This document shows positions 1 through 8,704 of a DNA stretch of 64,000 nt, in pieces. This DNA is from Myxococcus hansupus (GTDB lineage Bacteria > Myxococcota > Myxococcia > Myxococcales > Myxococcaceae): contig NZ_CP012109.1 of NCBI RefSeq assembly GCF_000280925.3, positions 8,514,501 to 8,578,500 on the forward strand. The letters run 5' to 3'. Under the pieces are notes generated by a model. The model was not told where the DNA came from. It saw nothing but the letters and a program-made list of their open reading frames with translations, and made no database searches. Made by a program: the position numbers and the translations under genes. The first letter of the stretch is position 1. The number at the start of each line of letters is the position of its first letter.

Positions 1-453
1 ACCCGTGAAGACCACCATCCGGTTGCCGCTGGTCCGTGAGTTCGTGTTGTGCCAGTCCATCACCGTCGTCACGCCCTGCGTGGAGAAGTACGGCGCCTCG
101 CCCGCGAAGATGGACACCTGCCCCGGGTCTCGCGTGGTGGTGAGGCACGGCGGCGCGGCGACAATCAGGTCCCGCTGGCCGTCACCATTCACGTCGCCCA
201 GCGCGATGGCGCGTCCGAAGCAGCCCTGGGCGTAGGCGGGGTCGTGGCGCACTTCCCACAGCGGCTCCTCGGAGAGGAACGGGCCGGCGTCGCCTGAGCT
301 GGCGTCGGGCGCGCCCCCGTCTGGCTCGCCGCCATCCCCTGAACCCGCATCCAGCGAGCCCGCATCCGACGGCCCCGGGTCATCCGGGTCATCACATGCG
401 CAAAGTGAAACAGCCAGCAACGCGGTCAGTGCCAGGGCTCGAGTTCGATGCAT
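1..453 (-). CDS. FG-GAP repeat lipoprotein, C-terminus cut by window edge
   Basis: The reading frame starts at the ATG at 453 and stays open to base 1, so 151 N-terminal residues are visible and the rest lies outside the window. A hydrophobic leader (ALTALLAVSLCAC) with a plausible lipobox is followed by an Asp/Gly/Ser-rich linker (DAG and DGG runs), common in myxobacterial surface lipoproteins. Around residue 87 the motif GDVNGDGQRDLIVAAP is a classic FG-GAP/integrin-alpha-type calcium-binding repeat, so the mature part is probably a beta-propeller. Role unknown; cell-surface display is inferred from lipobox and propeller. No good ribosome binding site is visible before the ATG. Confidence 0.75.
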   Translation of the reverse strand, partial: MHRTRALALTALLAVSLCACDDPDDPGPSDAGSLDAGSGDGGEPDGGAPDASSGDAGPFLSEEPLWEVRHDPAYAQGCFGRAIALGDVNGDGQRDLIVAAPPCLTTTRDPGQVSIFAGEAPYFSTQGVTTVMDWHNTNSRTSGNRMVVFTG

Positions 454-723
454 GGGGTGTTGTCCGGGGAACGCGTCGCGTCCTGCCTCTCGCGACGTCT
501 GGGATTGGACGCCCGCAGCGTAGACTGGCTCCACCACCCGACGTGAAGCCCTTGCCGAATGAAGGCTTTCTTCCAACCCCACCGCTCCCCGCGCCGGGGA
601 TGAACGCAATCTTGCGGCGCCACGGGAATCCCAGAAGGTCCACGCGCCACGGCGGGTGGCCGTCTGCTAGGAACGTCCCCACCTTCCCCCTGGCGCCCCT
701 GTCCCGGGCGGCCACCGCGACAC

Positions 724-2460
724 ATGGCCCCGTCCGCCGCCCACGCCTCCGCCGATGCTTCGCCCACCGCGCCGCCGGTGTTCACACGCTCGCAGAAGGT
801 CTTCACGATGACGGGCGCGGTGCTGGGGCTGCTGCTCGCCGCGCTGGACCAGACGATTGTCGCCACCGCGGGGCCGGCCATCCAGGCGGACCTGCGCATC
901 CCCGCCTCGCTCTACCCGTGGCTCACGACGTCCTACTTCGTCGCGTCGACCTTGATGGTGCCCGTGTGGGGGAAGCTGTCGGACCTGCTCGGCCGGCGCA
1001 CGGTGTTGGCGGCGGGCATCCTCGTGTTCCTCGCGGGCAGCTTCCTGTGCGGCGCGGCGCGCTCCACGGTGGCGCTCATCCTCTTCCGCGCGGTGCAGGG
1101 GCTGGGCAGCGCGGCCCTGTTCACCGCCGCGCTGGCGGTGGTGGCGGACCTCTTCGAGCCCCGAGAGCGCGGCAAGTACCAGGGCCTCTTCGGCGCCATG
1201 TTCGGCCTGTCCAGCGTCGTGGGTCCGCTGGTGGGCGGCTTCATCACCGACCACCTGGGCTGGCACTGGGTGTTCTTCATCAACCTGCCCGTGGGGGCGG
1301 TGGCGCTGACGCTGGTGCTGTCGCGCATGCCGAAGCTGAAGCCCCACCGCGAGGCGCGCGGCGGGCTGGACCTGCTGGGCGCATTCACCCTGTCGCTGGC
1401 GGTGGTGCCGCTGCTGCTGGCGCTCAGCCTGGGTCAGGGCGACGGTGGCGCATGGGCCTGGGGCTCATGGCGCATCCTCGGCCTGTTCGCGTTGGCGGCC
1501 GTGGGGCTGGTGGCCTTCCTGCGGGTGGAGTCGCGCGCGCCCGAACCCCTGTTGGACTTGAAGCTGTTCCGGCTGCGGGCCTTCAGCGCGGGCAACGCGG
1601 CGGTGTTCATCGTGGGCGCGGCGTTCCTGTCGGGCGTCGTCTTCCTGCCGCTGTTCATGGTGAACGTGGTGGGTTTGTCGGCGACGCGCTCGGGGCTGAC
1701 CATCGTCCCGCTGACGCTGGGCGTGGTGACGGGGAACGTGCTGAGCGGACAGCTCGTGTCCCGGATGGGCCGCTACAAGGCGCTGATGCTGGGCTCCATG
1801 GTGTTGCTGATTGCCGGCTTCGCCATCATGGGCTTCACGCTGACACCCGACTCCACCCAGGCCGAGGTGACGGTGAAGATGGTGCTGGTGGGCCTGGGCC
1901 TGGGGCCGTCGATTCCCATCTATACGATGGTCATCCAGAATGCGGTGCCGCCCAGCCAGATTGGCGTGGCCACCGCGGCGGCCACCTTCTTCCGGCAGTT
2001 GGGGATGACCATCGGCGTGGCGCTGTTGGGCACGGTGTTCGCGTCCACGCTGACCTCGGAGCTGCGCACGGGGATGGCCCAGGCCACTGACGCCCTCCCC
2101 GCCTCCGTGCGGGCCGAGCTGCGGCAGGCGACCCCGGGCGTCAGCGGCGAAGGCGGCCCCACCGGACAGGTGTTCCAACCGGCCGAGGTGAAGGCTCGGC
2201 TGCGCGCGGAGTTCGAGGCGGAGCGGCGACGCGTGGCGACGACGCCGGAGGCCCAGGCGAAGCTGGACGCGGCGGAGCGTCAGGCGTTGGCGGCGGTGGA
2301 TGCCGCGGACCGGGCGTTGAAGACAGCCTTCACGCGCGGCGTCGCGGCCGTGTACCACGTCGCCGTGTTCATCGCCGTGGCGGCGCTGCTGGTGACGCTG
2401 CTGCTGCCCGAACAGCACCTGCGCGGCAAGCACCGGCCAGCCCGCGCCGCGGAGCCGTAG
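724..2460 (+). CDS. DHA2-family MFS drug exporter (EmrB/QacA type)
   Basis: A 578-residue major facilitator of the 14-helix DHA2 drug:proton antiporter family. Visible family motifs are LDQTIVATAGPAI in helix 1, GKLSDLLGRR (motif A) in loop 2-3 and GPLVGGFITDHLGWHWVFFI (motif C) in helix 5. It should export hydrophobic compounds or lipids across the inner membrane. A hydrophilic, Ala/Glu-rich segment of about 100 residues (roughly 440-540, from LRTGMAQA to KTAFTRG) sits before the last helix, where DHA2 proteins usually have a shorter loop. No EmrA-like adaptor or TetR/MarR gene is adjacent. The ATG at 724 has only a weak ribosome binding site. Family assignment is firm; substrate is unknown. 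Confidence 0.88.
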   Translation: MAPSAAHASADASPTAPPVFTRSQKVFTMTGAVLGLLLAALDQTIVATAGPAIQADLRIPASLYPWLTTSYFVASTLMVPVWGKLSDLLGRRTVLAAGILVFLAGSFLCGAARSTVALILFRAVQGLGSAALFTAALAVVADLFEPRERGKYQGLFGAMFGLSSVVGPLVGGFITDHLGWHWVFFINLPVGAVALTLVLSRMPKLKPHREARGGLDLLGAFTLSLAVVPLLLALSLGQGDGGAWAWGSWRILGLFALAAVGLVAFLRVESRAPEPLLDLKLFRLRAFSAGNAAVFIVGAAFLSGVVFLPLFMVNVVGLSATRSGLTIVPLTLGVVTGNVLSGQLVSRMGRYKALMLGSMVLLIAGFAIMGFTLTPDSTQAEVTVKMVLVGLGLGPSIPIYTMVIQNAVPPSQIGVATAAATFFRQLGMTIGVALLGTVFASTLTSELRTGMAQATDALPASVRAELRQATPGVSGEGGPTGQVFQPAEVKARLRAEFEAERRRVATTPEAQAKLDAAERQALAAVDAADRALKTAFTRGVAAVYHVAVFIAVAALLVTLLLPEQHLRGKHRPARAAEP

Positions 2461-2463
2461 GCT

Positions 2464-2790
2464 TCAGGAGCCGCTGCAACGAATCTGGAGCGGGTAGCTC
2501 TCCATCACCAGACACTGACCGCTGCTGCACTGGAACAGGTCGCAAATCTGCGGCGACTGGACACAGCGGAGCTCCGGGCCCGAACCCAGATTGAACGAGG
2601 CACACTGGAGCCCTTCCGGGCAGGCATTCTGCTCACCGGCACAGGCCGGGCCGAGCACCTGCCCTTCCTTCAGCGACAGCCGGGCCTCCGGTGATGAGGG
2701 CACTTCTTCTCCAGCGCCACGACACCCCGCCAGGACGAACGCGGCGATGACCCACTTCAGCCCCGGAACACGCTTGCCTTGCTTCCTCAT
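2464..2790 (-). CDS. small Cys-rich lipoprotein
   Basis: A 108-residue lipoprotein: basic N-terminus (MRKQGKR), hydrophobic stretch and lipobox FVLAGC. The mature part holds about ten cysteines in short spacings (GPACAGEQNACPEGLQC, CDLFQCSSGQC), as in myxobacterial proteins with disulfide-knotted Cys-rich segments. The ATG at 2790 is preceded by GGGAGG about 8 nt away; an in-frame GTG further upstream overlaps that site and is less likely. It converges on the exporter at 724-2460 with only 3 bp between stop codons. Function unknown. Confidence 0.7.
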   Translation of the reverse strand: MRKQGKRVPGLKWVIAAFVLAGCRGAGEEVPSSPEARLSLKEGQVLGPACAGEQNACPEGLQCASFNLGSGPELRCVQSPQICDLFQCSSGQCLVMESYPLQIRCSGS

Positions 2791-2936
2791 GGAGAGCCCT
2801 CCCACCTGCCGTGGTCAGCACAACCGAAGCCAGACATACGCCACGAGGCGCCGCGGCGGCCACTCCCCGCGGCGTCCAGCGTCACCCGTACGACGCCAGC
2901 GCCGCATGCCCTGAACGCATGCAAGAGGCCGTGACG

Positions 2937-4364
2937 TTACGCGCGGAAGAGGGGCAGTCCTTCGCGGATCCGGTAGAAGACCTCCCCCCTGTCGAGCTGC
3001 CCGTCCTCGTCTTCCTGGAAGACTTCGTCGACGAACAGCTCGCGCAGACGCTCGCTCACGCCGTCACCGTAGCCCTGCTGATACGTATCCATGTCGAAGT
3101 GATGCTGAGCGTGGACCGAGGCGTCGACGCTGTGGTCATCCTCGATGACGACGCGCGCGTGGATGGCTCCTGCCGACAGCACGTGGTCGTTGTAATAGCC
3201 GAGCACCACGTCTCTTGCGTGGATGTCGCCCCGGACGTTGAGTTCCCCGTCGGTGTACAGCGCGTGGCAGCGCACGTCGCCCAACACGTTGATGAGCGAG
3301 TCGTTGCCACAGTCCCGCAGCACACCGTGAACGATGAGGTTGCCCGTCACGGCGAAGGGCCGCTGGATGTCGAGGTGACCGTCCACCTCCAGGTCGCCGT
3401 GGTGGAAGAACGGACGATTCAAGGTCAACGGTCCCTGGAGTCGGACGTGCCGGGGTGGCGCATCGAGCACGCTCCGCAGCGCGGCGAGGTAGTCCAGCGG
3501 CTTCTCGGGCTCACCGTAGCCGTGGAGCCCGGTGGCGAACTCCTGGGCGGACCCGACGTCATGCGTGAAGGAGAGCTTGCCGTCCGGTGCCGCGGCGCTC
3601 AGTGCGGCCATGTCGATGGGAAAGGGCGCGAACGGGTCCTCGCTCCGGGCGAAGGGGACGCGGGGCTGGCCTCCCGCGCGTTCCAGCAGGGCGCCGAGGG
3701 CTTGGAATTCCGCGATGCGCTTCGGGTCCTTGAGCCAGCGGTTCGCTCGCGCGCGCAGGACAGCGCCCAGCGGCGTGCGGCCGAGCCCGTCGAGGGCGTT
3801 CACCTCGGCGCCCCGGCTGAGCAGCACCTCCGCGATGGACACATGTCCGTAGGAGGCGGCCTGGTGAAGCGGGGTGGCATCGACTCCGTCGCGGGCATTG
3901 ATGGGAGCGCCCGCATCGAGCAGCTCCTGATAGACGCGAAGACCGCCCATGCGGAACGCGGCGCCGCCGGCGTCCTGGATGTCGGATGAAGCCGTCGCTC
4001 CCGCCGAGCGGAGCACCTTCATGATTTCGAGCGCGCGTTCTTCCTGCTCGGCGGAGTCCTTGTCATAGGGAAGGGCTCGCAGCAGTGGCGTCTGGGCGTG
4101 GTCATCGCGTGCGTTCGGGTCGGCCCCCGCCTCGAGCAGGGTTCGCACCACGTCGACGCTGGGGAGCGGGTGCTCTCGCTGATAGGGCGCGAGCACGGCG
4201 AAGTGCAGCGGCGTGGAGCCGTAGTCGCCTCGGCCGTGAACGTCCGCGCCCTGGGACAGCAGGTCCTTCACCCGCTCCGGAGTCAGCTCCGTCCGCCAGC
4301 GCATGCGGTCCTGACACAGGGAGAGCAGGGCCTGGGTCGCGGTGGCCTTCGAGTCGGTCGACAT
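2937..4364 (-). CDS. ankyrin-repeat protein with C-terminal beta-helix domain
   Basis: About 475 residues. The first 220 carry ankyrin repeats (GSTPLHFAV, LLEAGADPNARDDHAQTPLL, ATPLHQAASYGHVSIAEVLLSRGAEVNALDGLGRTPL), a protein-protein binding scaffold. The second half changes character: from LEVDGHLDIQRPFAVTGNLI a run of short GDLxVxGxL/GDVRxxAL turns suggests a right-handed beta-helix like those of polymer-forming (bactofilin-like) proteins. It ends in an acidic tail. No signal peptide or membrane segment, so probably cytoplasmic. The ATG at 4364 has no clear Shine-Dalgarno; a TTG at 4385 preceded by GGCGGG is an alternative start adding seven residues. Function unknown. Confidence 0.75.
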   Translation of the reverse strand: MSTDSKATATQALLSLCQDRMRWRTELTPERVKDLLSQGADVHGRGDYGSTPLHFAVLAPYQREHPLPSVDVVRTLLEAGADPNARDDHAQTPLLRALPYDKDSAEQEERALEIMKVLRSAGATASSDIQDAGGAAFRMGGLRVYQELLDAGAPINARDGVDATPLHQAASYGHVSIAEVLLSRGAEVNALDGLGRTPLGAVLRARANRWLKDPKRIAEFQALGALLERAGGQPRVPFARSEDPFAPFPIDMAALSAAAPDGKLSFTHDVGSAQEFATGLHGYGEPEKPLDYLAALRSVLDAPPRHVRLQGPLTLNRPFFHHGDLEVDGHLDIQRPFAVTGNLIVHGVLRDCGNDSLINVLGDVRCHALYTDGELNVRGDIHARDVVLGYYNDHVLSAGAIHARVVIEDDHSVDASVHAQHHFDMDTYQQGYGDGVSERLRELFVDEVFQEDEDGQLDRGEVFYRIREGLPLFRA

Positions 4365-4449
4365 GGCCGGGCATCTGAACAGCAATGCCCGCCGTACCCA
4401 AGCGTCACGGCGCCCCTCGGAGACACGAGGGACGCACGGAAGAGCGCTC

Positions 4450-5949
4450 TCAGTTTCCCAGAGTCTTCGACTGCGGCGCGGGCGCGGCGGCGGGCGCGCG
4501 CGGCGCGGGCGCCTCGGGGCGAGCGAGCGTCCCGGGCATCTCCGCCAGTGCGTACGTCATCCACGCCACGGCGGCGGTGCTGCGCGCCAGGTCCTGGGGG
4601 TCCACCTTGTCCAGCGTGTCCGCCTCCGTGTGGTGGACGTCGAAGTAGCGGCTGCTGTCCACCTCCACGCCGAAGAAGGGCACTCGCGCGGGCAGCAGCG
4701 GGCTGATGTCCGCCCCGCCCGCCTCTCGCGAAGCGAACTGCGTCACGCCCAGCGCGGTCAGCGGCGGCATCCACGGGCGCAGCAGCTCCTGTCCATCCTC
4801 CCCCGCGCGCACGCTGATGCTCACGGGCCGTCCACCGCCCGCGTCCATCTCCAGCGCGCCGACGTGCCGGGGCAGCTCCGCCGCGTGCGCCTCCGCGTAG
4901 GCGCGCCCACCGCGCAGGCCGTTCTCCTCGTTCATGAAGAGCACCACGCGCACCGTGCGCCGGGGCGCCTGCGGCAGCTTCGCGATGAGGCGCGCGGCCT
5001 CCATGACCATCACCACGCCCGCGCCGTCGTCATGCGCGCCCGTGCCCACGTCCCACGAATCCAGGTGCGCGCCGATGAGCACGATTTCCTGCGGCTTCTC
5101 CCGCCCGCGAATCTCCGCGATGACGTTGGACGAATCCGCGTCCGGAAGTTCGGAGCTGCCCAGCGACAGCTTCACGCGCACCGGGCCGCCCGTCAGCAGA
5201 CGGTGGAGCAGGTCCGCGTCCTCGGTGGACACGGACGCGGCCGGGATGCGCGGGCCGTCACTGGAGAAATTCGTCGCGCCTGTGTGCGGCGTGCGCAGCG
5301 ACGCGGTCGCCAGCGAGCGGACCAGCGCCCCCGCCGCGCCGTGCTTCGCGGCCACCGCCGGTCCCCGCGAGCGCAGGCCCGCGAAGCGACCGTAGTCGGA
5401 CGGCACCGCCATGGTGTGATTGAAGAAGACGAGCTTCCCCTTCACCGCCGCGCCCAGCGACTCCAACTGCTCCAGGGACGTCACCTCGACCACCTCGGCG
5501 GTGATGCCCTCGGGGGCCGTCGGCGGGCTGCCGCCCAGGGCCAGCAGCGCCAGCGGGTGTCCGCGGGTGCGCTCGGAGGCGAGCACCTCGCCGGAAATCT
5601 CGCCGCGCACCCAGTGCGGCACCTTCACGGGCTCCAGCCAGGCCTTCACGCCGTCCGCCTTGAAGGTCCGCAGGGCCCACTGCACGGCGGCCTCGGCGCC
5701 TTCCGAACCCGACAAGCGCGGCCCGATGCCATCCGTCAGCTCCGCGAGCCGCGCATAGGCGCGGCCGTCCGTGAGCGCGGGCCCGATGAGCTTCTCCGCG
5801 GTGGCCTGCGAGTAAGCGGGCGCCGCGGCCTTCGCGGTGGCGGCGGGCTTCGCCGGGGCGGGCTTCGGCGCCGTTTTCGCGGCGGGTGCGGCCCCGGACA
5901 GCAACTGGAACGCGAGCGATGCGGGCAGGATGAAGGTGGCGACGGGCAA
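4450..5949 (-). CDS. secreted M28-family zinc peptidase
   Basis: A 499-residue exported aminopeptidase/carboxypeptidase-like enzyme of the M28 family. The co-catalytic zinc motifs are GAHLDSWDVGTGAHDDGAG (His and bridging Asp), the Glu pair in NEENGLRGGRAYAEAH, the Asp in ALEMDAGGG and the late His in DVHHTEADTLDKV. A PA-like insert lies before the catalytic part. The TTG at 5949 is chosen because GGAGGA stands just upstream and it places a hydrophobic leader (FILPASLAFQLLSG) at the N-terminus, followed by an Ala/Pro/Lys linker. It probably hydrolyses peptides outside the cytoplasm, in keeping with a predatory or scavenging life. Transcribed away from the toxin pair upstream, apparently alone. 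Confidence 0.85.
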   Translation of the reverse strand: MPVATFILPASLAFQLLSGAAPAAKTAPKPAPAKPAATAKAAAPAYSQATAEKLIGPALTDGRAYARLAELTDGIGPRLSGSEGAEAAVQWALRTFKADGVKAWLEPVKVPHWVRGEISGEVLASERTRGHPLALLALGGSPPTAPEGITAEVVEVTSLEQLESLGAAVKGKLVFFNHTMAVPSDYGRFAGLRSRGPAVAAKHGAAGALVRSLATASLRTPHTGATNFSSDGPRIPAASVSTEDADLLHRLLTGGPVRVKLSLGSSELPDADSSNVIAEIRGREKPQEIVLIGAHLDSWDVGTGAHDDGAGVVMVMEAARLIAKLPQAPRRTVRVVLFMNEENGLRGGRAYAEAHAAELPRHVGALEMDAGGGRPVSISVRAGEDGQELLRPWMPPLTALGVTQFASREAGGADISPLLPARVPFFGVEVDSSRYFDVHHTEADTLDKVDPQDLARSTAAVAWMTYALAEMPGTLARPEAPAPRAPAAAPAPQSKTLGN

Positions 5950-6098
5950 GGGTCCTCCAGGGAGGAGCCGACTCTCCGCCGATGCCACCGGCCTCGCAAG
6001 CGACACTGCGCATCACCTTCGCCAGAACGACAGGAAACCCCAGGACAGACGTGCGCCTACTCCCTCGAGGGGCGTACGGCATCTCAGTGTCCTGTGGC

Positions 6099-6854
6099 TC
6101 AAAGCGTCACGACGGGACTCAAGAGGCCCGCCCGGGTCAGCAGTTCACCTGCGCGTCTGCCAAGCGCGACATGCTCGGGTCTGCTCGCCAATGGCTTTTC
6201 TGGGGTGAGGATGACGAGCGAACCTGCCTTGTCGACAGGCTCGATGCGAATTGGAGCCGGGAGCGGAGGCACAGCCCCACGATGCCGCGACAGGTACGTG
6301 ACCCAACCGACGAAGGTCCCCGTCGAGCCCTCCTCCGAGAGTGCCTCACGGAAGTTCGCTGACGTAGCCACCCCCCAATCAGGCGCCCAGGCAGTCTCCA
6401 TCATGCGGAGGATGCGAGCCATCACCGACGCGTCCAGCAGGCGCTCCGCGTTGGGTCCCGTGCGGGGAAACTTCAAGACGCAGGAATTGGGCGTCGCCCC
6501 ACAAGAGTCTCCGCACTTGATCCTGAGGGCCGCACTGGCGCCACCAGTTCCGCCGTTGCCGAACCAGAAGGTGAAGCCGAGATCTTCGAGAATGGGACCT
6601 CCCTTCTCGCGGTTGACGCCGCTTTGGAACAGCGCCTCGAGCGTGGGCACATCCGGGGGCATCAGCGGATGCTTGTGCGCCTCCTTCACAGACCGAGTGG
6701 GCTTGTACCATTGGGCAAAGAATGGGTCGCTCGGAGCCAACACGTTGAGCAGCGTTGCCGTGCGCTCGGCGCATTCGCGCGGCGACTCCTTCCGAGGTCC
6801 CCAATACGCCCCCACATAGTAGCTATCTGTGTCGGTCTCCGATTCGCCAGGCAT
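6099..6854 (-). CDS. Imm52-family immunity protein
   Basis: A 251-residue cytoplasmic protein that I recognise as Imm52, the immunity family paired with Tox-REase-5 nuclease toxins. The N-terminal DSYYVGAYWGPRKES and the following ECAERTATLLNVLA are typical. It should neutralise the toxin encoded directly upstream on the same strand. The toxin stop (TGA at 6870-6868) is only a few bases away, so the two are cotranscribed and probably translationally coupled. The first ATG (6863) abuts the GAGG ribosome binding site; the second (6854) has about 9 nt spacing and is preferred. Binding and neutralisation are inferred from family and position. Confidence 0.78.
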   Translation of the reverse strand: MPGESETDTDSYYVGAYWGPRKESPRECAERTATLLNVLAPSDPFFAQWYKPTRSVKEAHKHPLMPPDVPTLEALFQSGVNREKGGPILEDLGFTFWFGNGGTGGASAALRIKCGDSCGATPNSCVLKFPRTGPNAERLLDASVMARILRMMETAWAPDWGVATSANFREALSEEGSTGTFVGWVTYLSRHRGAVPPLPAPIRIEPVDKAGSLVILTPEKPLASRPEHVALGRRAGELLTRAGLLSPVVTL

Positions 6855-6867
6855 GGTGGACATCCTC

Positions 6868-8478
6868 TCAGAGGGCTGGAGTGTGGAGGACTTTCACCCC
6901 CTCGACACCTGCTTCGTGCAACAGCGCTCGGATGGCAGCGGCCGCTTTCGCTTCTGCGACGTGCCACTCTATCCGGAGCCCTTGGCCCCGGACCGCCCTG
7001 ATCTGCCGGTCCGCCTGCTTGACGAGGTCCTTGGCTCCAGAATGAAGGAACCATTCCTTCGGCTCCAACTCGTCGAAGAACTTCGCGTAGCCCGGCCCCT
7101 TGGCCTCCAACAACACTCCGTCCTTGAAACCATCGAACTTCACGCCCCCCGCCTGCGAACTCATGCCTCCGACCCAATAGGCGTCATCAGCGGAATGCCC
7201 CGAAATCTGCTCCTGGTAGCGACGAGCAGGAGGCTTCATGGACTCCTTCGCAGGCCCCCAGCGTCCCGGCCCCCTGGAGGGCCCCGCGCCCTGCGCCGTG
7301 GTGCTGGCACGCTGAAGGATGATGACGGCGCCTGGACCTCCCCCAAGTACCGCCGCGGCGCGCCCCACTGGTGCAGCCACGCGCTCGAAGGTCAGCGCCC
7401 CCTGCGCCGACAGAGCCAGTACCGGCACCGTGGCGTCCGCGCCCGCCAGCGCCCCTGTCACCGTGCGCGTGGTGGCGGTAGCGGTGCCTGTCGTGAGCAC
7501 GAGGTTCGTGGCCAGTTCGGAGACGACCTGAATCTGTTCGCCCCGCGTCATGTAACGGAAGCGCTCGAAGTATTCCGGTGACGACGCGATGAGCGCCGCC
7601 ACACCCGCGGGCAGATTCTTGAGGGCCGCGAGGCTGTCCAGCGGGTAGGTGAGGAAGTGGCCCACGGAGAGCGCCAGCTTCACGAACGCCGCTTCAGCCC
7701 CATCCAGCGTGCGCCCCACGTAATCCGCGTCGTCGTGGACATCCGCCAACGGTCGCCCGTCCACTTCTCGTAACGCGTCATCCAGCAACCGGTAGACGCC
7801 CGTGCGGCCGTCGTAGAACCGGCCCAACTCGAAGCCGTGAGCACGGAAGCCACCGTCTCGCCATTCGACAGGAGCCACGCGCTGCTGGGTCTTCCCGCTG
7901 CGCACCCACGCGAGGCAGCCGTCAGGCCGAAGCACCGCGACACCGGAGAAGCGCTCGACCTGACGCAGCAGCTCGGCGCGCGATAGCTCGCCCTCTTCCA
8001 GCGCCCTGCGCAGCAGATGCCCCACCGCGAGGCGAGCGGGAAACTGCGCCAGCGTGACCGGCTTGCTCAACAGCACTTTCAACAATCGCGCTGCCTGGAT
8101 TGGGGGCAACGAACCTCCCGCAATCGGGCGCGCGTCTTGAGCATCAATACCCGCACGCGAGAGCAGGGCATCCCACGCATCCACATGCGCGGAGCCACGC
8201 TGCATGATGCCGCCCACGGAGCTTGCCCCCGCGTCCGTCCCGTCCCCGCGAGGCGCTCGCCGGCGACTCCGCCTCGCCCCGTCATCGGAATCCGAGAGGG
8301 CCAGCGGCTCAGCGGCAACGACACGTGAAGAGCCGCCACTCGGGGCCTCATTCCATGGGCGGGTGGACGTGACAGGCAGCCCCTGGCCCTGCCCTCTCTG
8401 CTGACGGGACGCGGGCGAAGTGGAGGCACAGCCCGTGGCCATCAGCATCAATGTGACGACCAGGACGCCAGCGCGCAT
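6868..8478 (-). CDS. lipoprotein toxin with C-terminal Tox-REase-5 nuclease domain
   Basis: A 536-residue polymorphic toxin. The N-terminus is a lipoprotein signal (VLVVTLMLMATGCAS). A low-complexity Arg/Gly/Ser linker follows, then a helical middle region with hydrophobic stretches (residues about 290-380). The C-terminal ~100 residues match the restriction-endonuclease-fold toxin 5: YWVGGMSSQAGGVKFDGF, then GVLLEAKG, giving Asp449, Glu458 and Lys460 as the D...ExK metal site, with a later conserved KQADRQIRAVR. The neighbour downstream is the matching Imm52 gene. Lipoprotein toxins with variable C-terminal domains are known in Myxococcus as SitA, delivered between kin by TraAB outer-membrane exchange; this could be one, but no SitB-like gene was recognised upstream. 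Confidence 0.8.
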   Translation of the reverse strand: MRAGVLVVTLMLMATGCASTSPASRQQRGQGQGLPVTSTRPWNEAPSGGSSRVVAAEPLALSDSDDGARRSRRRAPRGDGTDAGASSVGGIMQRGSAHVDAWDALLSRAGIDAQDARPIAGGSLPPIQAARLLKVLLSKPVTLAQFPARLAVGHLLRRALEEGELSRAELLRQVERFSGVAVLRPDGCLAWVRSGKTQQRVAPVEWRDGGFRAHGFELGRFYDGRTGVYRLLDDALREVDGRPLADVHDDADYVGRTLDGAEAAFVKLALSVGHFLTYPLDSLAALKNLPAGVAALIASSPEYFERFRYMTRGEQIQVVSELATNLVLTTGTATATTRTVTGALAGADATVPVLALSAQGALTFERVAAPVGRAAAVLGGGPGAVIILQRASTTAQGAGPSRGPGRWGPAKESMKPPARRYQEQISGHSADDAYWVGGMSSQAGGVKFDGFKDGVLLEAKGPGYAKFFDELEPKEWFLHSGAKDLVKQADRQIRAVRGQGLRIEWHVAEAKAAAAIRALLHEAGVEGVKVLHTPAL

Positions 8479-8704
8479 TGTCTACTCCCAGCCCCATCGA
8501 GGAGATCGCCCCCGGCCGCGGCGCCCCCTTCTCGCGAGGGAACATCAGCGTGCCGCCACTGCCCTAGCGTAAAGCCTCCCATCCATGACACGCCAATCGA
8601 CTCCGGCGTCCCCTGCTTCCGATGGCACGCCGCACACCAGGGAAACCGCCGCGAGCCCATGGGCGGCCTCCCTGGCATTGGCCCCATGCGTTACGCCAAA
8701 CAGC

